A DNA stretch of 64,000 bases from an uncultured Verrucomicrobiota bacterium (lineage in GTDB: Bacteria; Verrucomicrobiota; Verrucomicrobiia; Opitutales; Seribacteraceae), in NCBI GenBank assembly GCA_902569115.1, contig CACFTI010000008.1, forward strand, positions 17,517 to 81,516, written 5' to 3'. Below are positions 8,597-17,458 of the stretch, piece by piece (position 1 is the stretch's first letter; the number at the start of each line of letters is the position of its first letter). A program made the translations under genes and the position numbers. A model generated the notes under the pieces. The model worked only from the letters and a program-made list of their open reading frames with translations. It was not told the origin of the DNA and did not search any database.

Positions 8597-10283
8597 CTCC
8601 CAATATTTTCATGAAGAACGGGAAATCGAATTTTTCTTTCTTTACTACAGGGAAATCATTTAATGCAGGTAGTTTCTTAAGGAGATCTTTACTACCAGTT
8701 TGTATGTTTCCAATATTGAAGTTTCCAATTGATAAGCCCAGTAAACGACCTTCCACATCAAATGAAATAGAGGACTGTGAGACCGTGTCTTTTTGCTCGG
8801 AGTACGAGAGAACGGGAAAGGAAGTACCTAGTTTAACTTTTTGGGGGACTCCAAGCCAAACGACATTTTTTTCAAGAATATGATTTAACAAAACGGATCT
8901 ACCTTTTGGAGTCGAAAGATAGGCATTATTCATGATGCTGGCCCCTTCCCTGAATAATTCATCAAACGAATTACCGAAATTTAGGTTAAAGTTATAGCTG
9001 AATGATCCTGTTTCTATTTCCCGAATAATAGAGAACTTTGGAATAGGTAGGGCACCGGAACTTTCAAATCGAACCATATTTTGTGCTTCGGGATCGAAGA
9101 TCATAGAAGATTCTTTCGTTGATCGGTAGGCGAATTGAAGTTCTTCACTTTTTCGAACTTGTATCTCCATGAGTGGAGTAATTTTGTCAAAATAGATGAA
9201 AATCTTATAGTCCTCATCCTGTTTCGTTTTATAGCCAACCTCAAAGCAAAGGGCATCCCTCTCCTGATCTATGAGATCAAAAGCCTTACCCAAAGAATCG
9301 ATCAATACAGTTTTTCTATTTGTCTTAGACTGTAAACCATCGGAAAAGGATTTTGCCCATTCTTTCCATTGTTTGCTGTGTTGTTTGCTTGATGCAATTT
9401 TTTTTAAGTTATTGATGGCATCATCAGATCTTTCGTCAAAATGAAGGGCAATTGATTTTATAAACTGAATTTTAGCCGTATTTTGCTTTTGCTTGGGTAG
9501 TTTTGAAATAAGCTTGAGGGCTAGACTTGGACTTGGAGACTTAGAAAAAATTGCCTGATTGATCCTGAACACTGCCATCTCTTCAGACTTTGACTCTTTT
9601 TCATTTAATTGAGCCAAAAGAAATTGAACGCAAAAATTTGCATCTTTTCCACCAATTGCACTGATTTCCTTAATTTTCTGTAAGTTATTTTGTTCACTTA
9701 TAAGTATTTTAACGAGCCGACCATAAGCCGAATTTTCCTTTGCTGATTCATTAAAGATTTTTTGTGTCGTTAAGAGGATTTCGTCTACGCCTGCTTTTTG
9801 AGCAAGCAAGTGAACTCTTAGTCTGAGAGATTTATCTTTTAGTAAATCAGGCCCTTGTGCTCTCGAAATGAACAGCAGTGCTCTACAGAAGGAAACAGCA
9901 AAGTCTTTTTCCTTAAGGTCTCCTTCGTCTACTTTTGCTTTTAATAATTCAGTGAATCGTGGAGATCCTCTCTCAAAAGAACTAATGAAATTAACCGATG
10001 GTAAACTTTTCGGATAAGTGAACAGCAATAAACTGGTTGCTTTCTTAATTGCATCAACATCATTTGCTGCTTTTCCAACGATCATTAAATCATAGGCTAA
10101 CCTGGGTGCTAATGTGCCTTCCTGATTCTTATCAAGATATTCTTTTGCATCAATTATGAAACCTCGGAAATCAGATTTTTGCAGATATTCCTCGTAGTAG
10201 GGGAAATCCTTTTTGGATTCCGCATTACAAAGATAATTGAATAGAAAGAAGCAAAAGAAAGTTAAAAGATTAGTACGGTACAT
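8571..10283 (-). CDS. Exported protein of unknown function
   Basis: A 570-residue protein with a clear signal peptide (about 1-22: basic start, then a Phe-rich core ending CNA). Residues 30-320 are helical and repeat-like, suggestive of TPR-type solenoid packing, though no clean TPR consensus is visible. The remainder alternates beta-type stretches. No catalytic motif was recognised. It overlaps the start of the esterase at 7613-8596 by 26 bases, which suggests a translationally coupled pair acting outside the cytoplasm. Confidence 0.7.
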   Translation of the reverse strand: MYRTNLLTFFCFFLFNYLCNAESKKDFPYYEEYLQKSDFRGFIIDAKEYLDKNQEGTLAPRLAYDLMIVGKAANDVDAIKKATSLLLFTYPKSLPSVNFISSFERGSPRFTELLKAKVDEGDLKEKDFAVSFCRALLFISRAQGPDLLKDKSLRLRVHLLAQKAGVDEILLTTQKIFNESAKENSAYGRLVKILISEQNNLQKIKEISAIGGKDANFCVQFLLAQLNEKESKSEEMAVFRINQAIFSKSPSPSLALKLISKLPKQKQNTAKIQFIKSIALHFDERSDDAINNLKKIASSKQHSKQWKEWAKSFSDGLQSKTNRKTVLIDSLGKAFDLIDQERDALCFEVGYKTKQDEDYKIFIYFDKITPLMEIQVRKSEELQFAYRSTKESSMIFDPEAQNMVRFESSGALPIPKFSIIREIETGSFSYNFNLNFGNSFDELFREGASIMNNAYLSTPKGRSVLLNHILEKNVVWLGVPQKVKLGTSFPVLSYSEQKDTVSQSSISFDVEGRLLGLSIGNFNIGNIQTGSKDLLKKLPALNDFPVVKKEKFDFPFFMKILGDASKLVKN

Positions 10284-10332
10284 GGGTTAAACTTTTTAAG
10301 TTAATTTAAAGAAAATATATAAACTTCTGTAT

Positions 10333-11601
10333 TTAAAGGGAATGGGAGAAAGCTTCCAAAGTATGGTTAACCTCGTGATCTGTATGTTTTGTACTTATAA
10401 AACAAGTCTCATATGATGATGGAGGTAAATACACCCCTTGTTCGATCATTTTGTGAAAAACGGAATTAAAACTCTCGTGGTTACACGAAAGAGCTTGTTC
10501 GTAATTATTTACTTTTTCTTCAGAGAAAAACAGGCAATACATTGAACCAATCTGAGGGACCTGCAAAGGAACTCCTTTATCATGAGCAATCTCCCGTAAC
10601 CCATTGGCCAGTTGTTGCCCAGTATTCTCAAGATGTTTGTAAGGGGCATCATCTCTCAACATTTTCAGGGAAGCAATACCTGCCGCCATGGCGAGCGGAT
10701 TGCCGCTTAAGGTTCCAGCCTGGTAAACGGGACCAAGTGGAGCGAGTTGGTCCATTATTTCTGACTTTCCTCCAAATGCACCAACTGGTAAACCTCCTCC
10801 GATAATTTTTCCCATAGCTGTGAGATCTGGAATGACTTGCGTCAATTCCTGGACTCCTCCAATGCCAAGACGAAAACCAGTCATAACCTCGTCGAATATT
10901 AGGATGGCATTGTTTTCCGTACAAATTCGGCGGAGTGATTCAAGGTATCCTGGTAAAGGAAGGATAAGCCCGCAATTTGCGGGAAATGGCTCCACAATGA
11001 TAGCCGCTATTTGATTGGGTTGGGATTTAAATGCTTGTTCGACTGCTTTTGTATCATTGAAAGGCAAGACTACCGTTTCTTCAGCGAGACTTTTCGGGAT
11101 ACCAGCACTATCTGGATTACCCAGTGTAAGTGCACCTGAGCCTGCTTTGACAAGCAGGCTGTCAACATGTCCATGGTAGCATCCCGCAAATTTTATTATC
11201 TTATCTTTTCCAGTGTATCCACGAGCCAAACGAATGGCAGACATAGTGGCTTCAGTTCCGCTATTACACATACGGACTTTTTCAACTGATGGGACTACCT
11301 CTACGAGAAGTTCCGCCATTTCCACTTCAGCAGGTCCTGGGGTGCCAAAACTAGTGCCATGGGAAAGCGCATCACCGATTGCTTCACGAATTTTCGGATG
11401 ATCGTGTCCATGTATAGCTGGACCCCATGTGCATACATAATCAATAAGTTCTTTGTCATCCGCAGTGGTTAAGCGACATCCACTTGCCTTCTTGGTGAAG
11501 AATGGAGTACCACCGACAGAGCGAAATGCCCGTACGGGTGAGTTGACCCCACCCGGGATGAGTTTTTTTGCTTTCGAAAAGAGTTCGTGGGATTTGTTCA
11601 T
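10333..11601 (-). CDS. hemL: Glutamate-1-semialdehyde 2,1-aminomutase
   Basis: Converts glutamate-1-semialdehyde to 5-aminolevulinate in the C5 pathway of tetrapyrrole synthesis. The 422-residue length is normal. The N-terminus [17 protein letters not shown] is diagnostic. [11 protein letters not shown] (about 236-245) is the cofactor aspartate region, and Lys265 in [18 protein letters not shown] is the PLP Schiff-base lysine. hemE and hemF lie elsewhere in the window (41.7-43.7 kb), so haem genes are scattered. It is followed after 9 bases by nadE, whose transcript runs toward it. Confidence 0.97.
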   Translation of the reverse strand: MNKSHELFSKAKKLIPGGVNSPVRAFRSVGGTPFFTKKASGCRLTTADDKELIDYVCTWGPAIHGHDHPKIREAIGDALSHGTSFGTPGPAEVEMAELLVEVVPSVEKVRMCNSGTEATMSAIRLARGYTGKDKIIKFAGCYHGHVDSLLVKAGSGALTLGNPDSAGIPKSLAEETVVLPFNDTKAVEQAFKSQPNQIAAIIVEPFPANCGLILPLPGYLESLRRICTENNAILIFDEVMTGFRLGIGGVQELTQVIPDLTAMGKIIGGGLPVGAFGGKSEIMDQLAPLGPVYQAGTLSGNPLAMAAGIASLKMLRDDAPYKHLENTGQQLANGLREIAHDKGVPLQVPQIGSMYCLFFSEEKVNNYEQALSCNHESFNSVFHKMIEQGVYLPPSSYETCFISTKHTDHEVNHTLEAFSHSL

Positions 11602-11610
11602 TCTAGCAAT

Positions 11611-13236
11611 TTAATTTTTATATTTCTGAACGACAGGCATACGGCGCCCGACACCGAATGCCAATGGTGTAGTCTTTAAGGTAGGGGCGGACTGCTTTCG
11701 TTTGTATTCATTCAAGTCGACAAGGCGTACAATTCGCTCAACGATTTGAAGTTGGTGACCATTAGAGACGATTGTATCGATGGATTTGCCTTCTTCGACA
11801 TATGCATGCAAAATTGAATCTAATTCTTCGTAAGGGGGCAGGGAGTCACTATCTACCTGATCAGGACGAAGTTCTGCGGAAGGAGGTTTATCAATTGTAT
11901 GGAAAGGAATTATTTCTTCATCGGTATTAATATACCTAGCCAAGGAGAATACTTGGGTTTTGGGTAAGTCAGCAATCACGGCCAATCCTCCGCACATATC
12001 ACCATATAGAGTGCAATATCCGACAGCTAGTTCGCTTTTATTTCCAGTGGTCAAGAGTAGTGCTCCGAACTTATTGGAGACGGCCATGAGTAAAAGCCCC
12101 CTGGCTCTGGCTTGCATGTTTTCCTCGGTCACATCTTGTCTAAGACCATCAAATAGTGGATTTAGTTCCAGTGTAGCTGAATTTACTAAGGATTGTATGG
12201 GCAGAGTATGAAATTCAATTCCCAGATTTTGGGCAAGTATACGTGCATCTTCTTTACTATGATCGCTGGAAATTTCCGATGGAAGACTGATACCGATAAC
12301 ATTATCTTTCCCAAGGGCTTTGACTGCAAGCACAGCAGTTACAGCTGAGTCAATACCACCGCTTAAGCCGATAAGGCCTTTGCTAAATCCTGTTTTGTGA
12401 ACGTAGTCACGAAGACCTAATACCAAAGCTTTCTCCAAGTCTGATTCAGTTGATTCTTGTCTTTCAGATATTGCTATAGAATCGCTTAGATCGTGCACTT
12501 CTAAGGACTCATCAAAAGCATTTGATTGGGCAATGACTGTTCCATTACGATTCATACTCAGCGACCGCCCGTCAAAAACTAATTCATCGTTTCCACCAAT
12601 TGAATTTACATAGCAGACCGGACATTCGATCTTCTTAACAACATTTCTTAGAATTGCTAGTCTGGCATCTTGTTTACCGGTATGCCAGGGACTGGCTGAT
12701 AGGTTGATTAATATATCTGGTTTTTCGGAATTAATCGCTGGTAAAGGATTATTCTCGTGAAGCTTTGAATCCATATTCCAGATATCTTCGCATATAGTAA
12801 CTGCTATTTTTTTCTCTTTATGAATGATAGTGAAGGGTTTGCTTCCCTGTAAGAAGTATCTCTCCTCATCAAATACATCGTAAGTCGGAAGAAGCCGTTT
12901 GTGAAAGGTTTTTCGAACTTCTCCGTTTTCACACCAAGCCGCTGCATTGAAGCATTTTTTTGAGTACAACATCTCTGGTTGTGCTTGAGGAAACCCAATA
13001 AGTGCGGGAGTCGGGCCAACTTCTTTTGCAAACTGAATAAGGACATCATTTACATCCTGGAGGAATCTTTCTTTAAATAAGAGGTCTCGGGGGGGATATC
13101 CGGAAAGAAAAAGTTCTGGATAGACGATAAGATCGACATTTTGAGATCTTAGTTGCTCATAAGCATCGATACTTAGAGCTAGGTTGCCATGCAAGTCGCC
13201 AACCGTTCCGTTCAGTTGTGCGATGCCAATTCTCAT
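11611..13236 (-). CDS. nadE: Glutamine-dependent NAD+ synthetase
   Basis: Makes NAD from deamido-NAD, ATP and glutamine-derived ammonia. The N-terminal half is a nitrilase-type glutaminase with its Glu in VYPELFLSGYPPRDL, Lys in TFHKRLLP and nucleophile Cys in TICEDIW. The C-terminal half is the synthetase, with the P-loop GLSGGIDSA and a following TTGNKSELAVGYCTLYGD. I chose the ATG at 13236 because MRIGIAQLNGTVGD is where the family normally begins. An in-frame ATG at 13269 would add 11 unconserved residues and leave only 11 bases to the divergent maf gene. Neither start has a Shine-Dalgarno site. Confidence 0.95.
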   Translation of the reverse strand: MRIGIAQLNGTVGDLHGNLALSIDAYEQLRSQNVDLIVYPELFLSGYPPRDLLFKERFLQDVNDVLIQFAKEVGPTPALIGFPQAQPEMLYSKKCFNAAAWCENGEVRKTFHKRLLPTYDVFDEERYFLQGSKPFTIIHKEKKIAVTICEDIWNMDSKLHENNPLPAINSEKPDILINLSASPWHTGKQDARLAILRNVVKKIECPVCYVNSIGGNDELVFDGRSLSMNRNGTVIAQSNAFDESLEVHDLSDSIAISERQESTESDLEKALVLGLRDYVHKTGFSKGLIGLSGGIDSAVTAVLAVKALGKDNVIGISLPSEISSDHSKEDARILAQNLGIEFHTLPIQSLVNSATLELNPLFDGLRQDVTEENMQARARGLLLMAVSNKFGALLLTTGNKSELAVGYCTLYGDMCGGLAVIADLPKTQVFSLARYINTDEEIIPFHTIDKPPSAELRPDQVDSDSLPPYEELDSILHAYVEEGKSIDTIVSNGHQLQIVERIVRLVDLNEYKRKQSAPTLKTTPLAFGVGRRMPVVQKYKN

Positions 13237-13280
13237 CTCATTGCCATTTTGTGGAAAACATTCATACAAGTTAATTAATT

Positions 13281-13886
13281 ATGGATGCTTCATCTCAAAA
13301 AGCGAATCAGAACCCAAGTCGTTCTTTTATTTTGGCATCTGGTTCTCCTCGTAGAAAACAACTTCTCCAAAAAATAATTCCAGATTTTAAGGTTATTTCT
13401 TCAGATGCAGAAGAGTTAAAGTCTCATTCAGGCGGTCCTCTCACTCTTGTACAGGAAAATGCCAAAAAGAAAGCAATACCGGTAGCTGCCAATAACCCTT
13501 CCTGTTGGGTACTTGGAGCTGATACTCTGGTGTTTTATCAAAAAGAGATTTTGGGTAAGCCCAAGGATTTGGATGATGCGGTGGAAATGCTTTCATTCCT
13601 CTCTGGTAAGACCCACGAAGTGGCAACTGGTGTCAGCTTGCAATGCAATGAAGTAAATATTGTAAAGACTTTTTCAGTGACCAGTAGCGTTACCTTTAAG
13701 CCAATTTCAAAAAAGGAAATAAGGCTTTATTTTAAGGAGGTAAACCCACTCGATAAAGCAGGTGCTTATGCCATTCAAACGAATGCAGATATGATTATTG
13801 ATCGGTTCGTGGGTTCCTATTCCAATGTTGTCGGTTTGCCATTGGAGTCGTTAGGTAAAGTTTTAAAAGAGTTGTCAATTTCATAA
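13281..13886 (+). CDS. maf: Maf-family nucleoside triphosphate pyrophosphatase
   Basis: A house-cleaning enzyme that hydrolyses non-canonical or methylated nucleotides to monophosphates. The family start motif ILASGSPRRKQLL is at residues 17-29. The GADTLVF stretch carries the catalytic Asp, and the late KAGAYAIQ and VGSYSNVVGLPLE motifs are present. At 201 residues the length is typical. It is divergent from nadE with a gap of 44 bases. Which subfamily (dTTP/UTP- or m7GTP-specific) cannot be settled by eye. Confidence 0.93.
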   Translation: MDASSQKANQNPSRSFILASGSPRRKQLLQKIIPDFKVISSDAEELKSHSGGPLTLVQENAKKKAIPVAANNPSCWVLGADTLVFYQKEILGKPKDLDDAVEMLSFLSGKTHEVATGVSLQCNEVNIVKTFSVTSSVTFKPISKKEIRLYFKEVNPLDKAGAYAIQTNADMIIDRFVGSYSNVVGLPLESLGKVLKELSIS

Positions 13887-13920
13887 GTTAATTTACAGAA
13901 TAAAGTATTAATTCGTAATA

Positions 13921-15219
13921 ATGCACCAGTCTCTATTACATATCAAGATTACTACCTTTTTCTTTTTAGGGAGTACAGAACTACTTGGAACTGTGGAAAA
14001 AATTTCGATGCCCGATGATTTATCCACAGCGAAGTTGATTTCTCCCAACCAAGGTATTACAGGTGATAATCCCGCGGAGAATTTTCAGGGGTTAACAGAA
14101 AAAAAGATAAACAATACAAATCGACTTAAGCAATTACTTCTGGAAATTAAGGAATTAAGAAAAAAGTACGACCCGCCTTTCGTTGATCCCTCCAAATCCA
14201 CTGGCGATGAAACCATAGCTTTGAATTTGAACATGGATAAAACTGAGAACGCGGAAAATCAGATTCCACAAGCAAAGCAAGTGGATCAAGGCGAAGATAA
14301 AAGCCCTGAAATAAATGAAAGTATTGAGATCGAGGAGTCCAATTTGTCTGAGATAAATTCCCAAACCAATAGCAAAACATTAACTGAAAATAATGATCTT
14401 TCGACAAGTGATACAGGTGCACAGCGTCCGGTGTCTTTGAATGATAATCATATCTCCGGTTTTTTAGGATTCGATAGTCGCTATTTTTACAGATCAAACC
14501 CGCTGTTTGTAAATGGAGATCTACAGGAAAAGTCGGAGTCCGATGTATGGACAAATAACTTTTATACGGGGGCTTTCAGTACGATAGAGACAGATAATTC
14601 TGCCTATAGTCCTTTCTTGACCGGTTCTTATTCTACATACAATTACCTAACCGATGATTTGGAGACTTTTAATTATCGTACAACAAGCATAGCTACAGGG
14701 ATTTTCTCGTACTATGGTGGGAAAAATACTTATTTTGCAAAGGTGGTGTATAATATGGATAAATCAACGGAGTTTAGTACCGAAGACTTTAATGAGTTTT
14801 TCTCGCAAATTGGATTTATTAGAACATTTCAGTTTCTTGATAGCTTAAATATGAATACAACCGTCGGCGTCGGACAGCACTCATCTACGATAGATTCAGC
14901 AAATGATACCAGACCTGAAGATCTGATGGATAATTTGGAAATCTATGCTCTAAACATTTTTTCTTTTGAAAATAGTTTTTTCGATAATCTTCTTCTTACT
15001 TATCGAGTTAGTTATCAGTCCTTTGACAACGGCGACTACTCTGACAGAAAAGATTTGTCCCACTCTTTTTCCGGTGATTATGGATTTTCTTTTTTTGATT
15101 CAGATGAACATAACTTGTATTTATTCATCGCTTGTTCAATAAGGAATTCCAACAGGGACTCGTTCGATTATGTGAATGTTGATACAGGAGGAGGTCTTAA
15201 ATTCACTGCTAACTTTTGA
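13921..15219 (+). CDS. Outer-membrane beta-barrel protein with coiled-coil N-terminal region
   Basis: A 432-residue exported protein. It has a hydrophobic N-terminal segment (about 8-24), a short heptad-like helix near residues 60-78 (KQLLLEIKELRKKYD), then a low-complexity Glu/Asn/Ser linker to about residue 175. From about residue 180, alternating hydrophobic and aromatic beta-strands run to the end. The protein finishes in a phenylalanine after GGGLKFTANF, the usual outer-membrane insertion signal. It may be a transporter or porin-like barrel. No family name is assigned. It is followed after 43 bases by a lipoprotein gene. Confidence 0.72.
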   Translation: MHQSLLHIKITTFFFLGSTELLGTVEKISMPDDLSTAKLISPNQGITGDNPAENFQGLTEKKINNTNRLKQLLLEIKELRKKYDPPFVDPSKSTGDETIALNLNMDKTENAENQIPQAKQVDQGEDKSPEINESIEIEESNLSEINSQTNSKTLTENNDLSTSDTGAQRPVSLNDNHISGFLGFDSRYFYRSNPLFVNGDLQEKSESDVWTNNFYTGAFSTIETDNSAYSPFLTGSYSTYNYLTDDLETFNYRTTSIATGIFSYYGGKNTYFAKVVYNMDKSTEFSTEDFNEFFSQIGFIRTFQFLDSLNMNTTVGVGQHSSTIDSANDTRPEDLMDNLEIYALNIFSFENSFFDNLLLTYRVSYQSFDNGDYSDRKDLSHSFSGDYGFSFFDSDEHNLYLFIACSIRNSNRDSFDYVNVDTGGGLKFTANF

Positions 15220-15262
15220 TTCAGTCATGCTGAAATGCATAGATTTGAGTTGATTAATTGTT

Positions 15263-15691
15263 ATGAATAATAAGAGCATTTTTTTAATCAGTTTATTTCT
15301 ATCAATTTTCCTATTCCTGTCTGGTTGTAACAAAGTCCATTTCACAGATGGCCCAACCAGTAGAGAAGAGAATGCAACCAATGAAAAAAGATTATATCAT
15401 GTAGTTTTATGCTGGTTGAAAGAACCTGGAGATAAAATGCACCGTAAACAGATTATTGAGATAACCAAGACATTTCAAAAGATACCGGGTGTGATTGAGG
15501 CACAGGCAGGGGAGGTGGTATTGAGTGATCGAGATATTGTCGACGACAGTTATGATGTGGGCATTCTGATCGTGACTAAAAACGAGAACGAATTACAAAA
15601 GTATCTTGATCATCCAATTCATCAAAAAGCAAAGAAGGATGTATTGGTGCCTTTGGCTGATAAAATTTTAGTCTACGATTTTAAAAATTAG
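15263..15691 (+). CDS. Lipoprotein with Dabb (stress-responsive A/B barrel) domain
   Basis: A 142-residue protein. The signal ends in the lipobox LSGC at residues 19-22, predicting lipidation of the Cys. From about residue 45 it reads HVVLCWLK, then a helix, then a strand with the VGILIVTKNENELQKYLDHP pattern and KILVYDF at the end. This is the ferredoxin-like dimeric alpha/beta barrel called Dabb. Such domains bind small hydrophobic ligands or act as cyclases or decarboxylases. An exported, lipidated form is seen in this phylum. The precise function is unknown. Confidence 0.82.
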   Translation: MNNKSIFLISLFLSIFLFLSGCNKVHFTDGPTSREENATNEKRLYHVVLCWLKEPGDKMHRKQIIEITKTFQKIPGVIEAQAGEVVLSDRDIVDDSYDVGILIVTKNENELQKYLDHPIHQKAKKDVLVPLADKILVYDFKN

Positions 15692-15713
15692 CGAATCAGG
15701 GTCCTCAATCGGT

Positions 15714-16370
15714 TCAACTTTCTGGCGTCCACCCCAAGACAATATCAAATTTTGCGGACACTTCTTGCACTTTTGAGCCCTTGACTGGATTGAAGGGCAC
15801 AATCAGTGAGTTGCGGGCGTTGGAATCTTTTACGCGTTTAAGAATAAAGTCCTTCTCATTACGAGGCTCTCCTTTAATGTAGCATTGGGTTGTGAATTTT
15901 TCTTTCCCTTTTGCGGAAACTGACATGTGGATATGCGGAGTTCTTCCGGAGTAGGGGCTCGGCTTGAGAGTACGAAAAAAATAGTTTCCTTTTGAGTCGG
16001 TGAGAAAGCGGCCATATCCCTGGAAATTACTGTCCAGCTTTTTTCGTGATCCGCCTCGACTATGTAAATAAACCCCATTGTTGTCGACTTGCCAGATTTC
16101 AATCAGTGCATTCCGTTGTGGATTTCCTTTTACATCCGTTACCTTGCCCCGCAAATATGCAACAATGCCAACAGCGGGTGTTATGGAATCGTTGATAATG
16201 AGCAGATCATTATCCGTGTCCAAAGGCATTTTGTCCGGGTAAAAAGGCCCTTCTGTTTGCCGAGGAGTGAGGGTCAAGGCTTCGGCCATTAATCCGGGTG
16301 TAAAAAAGAAAGGAGATAAAGATAACGACTTTTTAAAAAGTTCACGACGGGTAGGGTACGAATATTTCAT
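15714..16370 (-). CDS. Tat-exported intradiol ring-cleavage dioxygenase-like protein
   Basis: A 218-residue protein resembling the protocatechuate 3,4-dioxygenase beta subunit. A twin-arginine signal is seen in TRRELFKKS followed by a hydrophobic stretch. The Fe(III) ligands of the family are all visible: a Tyr in WQVDNNGVY, a second Tyr in PSPYSGRTPHIHM, and both His of HIH. Family enzymes open catechol rings; exported versions in Verrucomicrobia and Planctomycetes have uncertain substrates. It converges on the Dabb lipoprotein gene 22 bases away. Aromatic catabolism neighbours are absent, so the substrate is not inferred. Confidence 0.87.
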   Translation of the reverse strand: MKYSYPTRRELFKKSLSLSPFFFTPGLMAEALTLTPRQTEGPFYPDKMPLDTDNDLLIINDSITPAVGIVAYLRGKVTDVKGNPQRNALIEIWQVDNNGVYLHSRGGSRKKLDSNFQGYGRFLTDSKGNYFFRTLKPSPYSGRTPHIHMSVSAKGKEKFTTQCYIKGEPRNEKDFILKRVKDSNARNSLIVPFNPVKGSKVQEVSAKFDIVLGWTPES

Positions 16371-16428
16371 GAGTGTCTAGATTTTACTTTTAAGTATTAT
16401 TGAGCAATGTTTTCTTGAGATCTGACTA

Positions 16429-17322
16429 TTAGGCACAAACTCGATTTCTTCCCATAGACTTGGCCTCAAGTAGCTTCTTATCTGCCCGTTCGATCGCATC
16501 ATGTCCGTCGCTGTCACCCTCAGAAACGAGGGATATTCCCACACTTACCGTAACTTTAATTCGATTCCCGTCCGATATGATTGGCATCACTTCTATCTTT
16601 TGCCTCAATCTCTCTGCCACTTTATGGGCTTGTTCAAGATTGGTGTATGGGAGCAGAATGCAAAATTCCTCTCCACCAAGCCGGGCAATAATGTCATGCA
16701 CCCGAAGGTTGTCTTTACATCTTTCAGTTACCTCTATCAAAACCCTATCCCCGGCACCATGACCATGTTGGTCGTTGATACTTTTAAAATGGTCCAGGTC
16801 AATCATGACTAAGGAGTATTCCTTTTGGCTTCTTTTAAAGCGAGAGAATTCCTGAGAGATGATTTCGTTAAAAGCCCTTCGGTTGGCAGCCGTAGTGAGT
16901 GGATCCGTCCGGCAGAGAATTTGTAAATCCTGTTCCAATTTTTTGTAATCCGTAATGTCCCTTTGGATTGCCGCGAAGTGCGATATTTTTCCGGTTTTAT
17001 CAGGTAGGGGTAAAATGCTCAGGTCGACCCAGTATTCGTTTCCTTTTTTTGAGAAATTACGAAGGGTTACCCGTACAGGCTCCTGCTTTTCCAATGCTTG
17101 GCGAATTTTTTTCAGATCATCGCGATTGGTTCCATCTCGTTGGAGGATGCGAGGTGTTTTCCCGATGACTTCCTTGGCAGTGTAACCTGTTTTCTCAGTG
17201 AATGCTTCGTTTACATAAACAATCTCTGGGCCAGGATCGTTTAGGGGATGGGCCTTGGTGACAATTACAATGTCTTTGGCATGTTGTACGATGGCTGAGA
17301 AATCAAAATCTGAATCACTCAT
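16429..17322 (-). CDS. PAS-GGDEF diguanylate cyclase
   Basis: A 297-residue cytoplasmic signalling enzyme. A PAS/PAC domain covers residues about 8-128, with VNEAFTEKTGYTAKEVIGKTPRILQ. The GGDEF domain (about 135-297) has the intact active-site motif GGEEF (216-220). An RxxD product-inhibition site, RVHD, ends five residues before it (207-210). Active cyclic-di-GMP synthesis with feedback control is therefore predicted. The PAS core resembles LOV sequences but has Pro where the flavin-binding Cys would sit, so it is unlikely to be a blue-light sensor of LOV type. No EAL or HD-GYP partner is in the window. Confidence 0.92.
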   Translation of the reverse strand: MSDSDFDFSAIVQHAKDIVIVTKAHPLNDPGPEIVYVNEAFTEKTGYTAKEVIGKTPRILQRDGTNRDDLKKIRQALEKQEPVRVTLRNFSKKGNEYWVDLSILPLPDKTGKISHFAAIQRDITDYKKLEQDLQILCRTDPLTTAANRRAFNEIISQEFSRFKRSQKEYSLVMIDLDHFKSINDQHGHGAGDRVLIEVTERCKDNLRVHDIIARLGGEEFCILLPYTNLEQAHKVAERLRQKIEVMPIISDGNRIKVTVSVGISLVSEGDSDGHDAIERADKKLLEAKSMGRNRVCA

Positions 17323-17364
17323 TTCAGGACTTTTTGAAGTTTAGGGCAAGGGCTGGCGGTTAAT

Positions 17365-17394
17365 TCTATAACAGAACTAAAAACAAGAATCCAA
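17365..17394 (-). promoter_or_regulatory. Candidate sigma70 promoter for the PAS-GGDEF gene
   Basis: Read on the minus strand, TTGGAT (17389-17394), an 18-base spacer and TATAGA (17365-17370) lie about 45-70 bases upstream of the start codon. The match is moderate. The 136-base gap to ilvB otherwise shows nothing clear. Confidence 0.35.
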
Positions 17395-17458
17395 ATCAAG
17401 AAATTTTTTCAATCAAAAATGTAGGTAAGTTGAAATACCCATTAGAAAGTGTTTGGGA

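Noticed and set aside
10649-10924. Open frame of about 90 codons inside hemL
   Set aside because: It lies in an alternative frame wholly within a well-conserved gene and shows no protein family features.
14020-14028. A perfect DnaA-box sequence TTATCCACA
   Set aside because: It is single, lies inside the coding sequence of the outer-membrane protein, and has no neighbouring boxes or AT-rich unwinding region; expected by chance.
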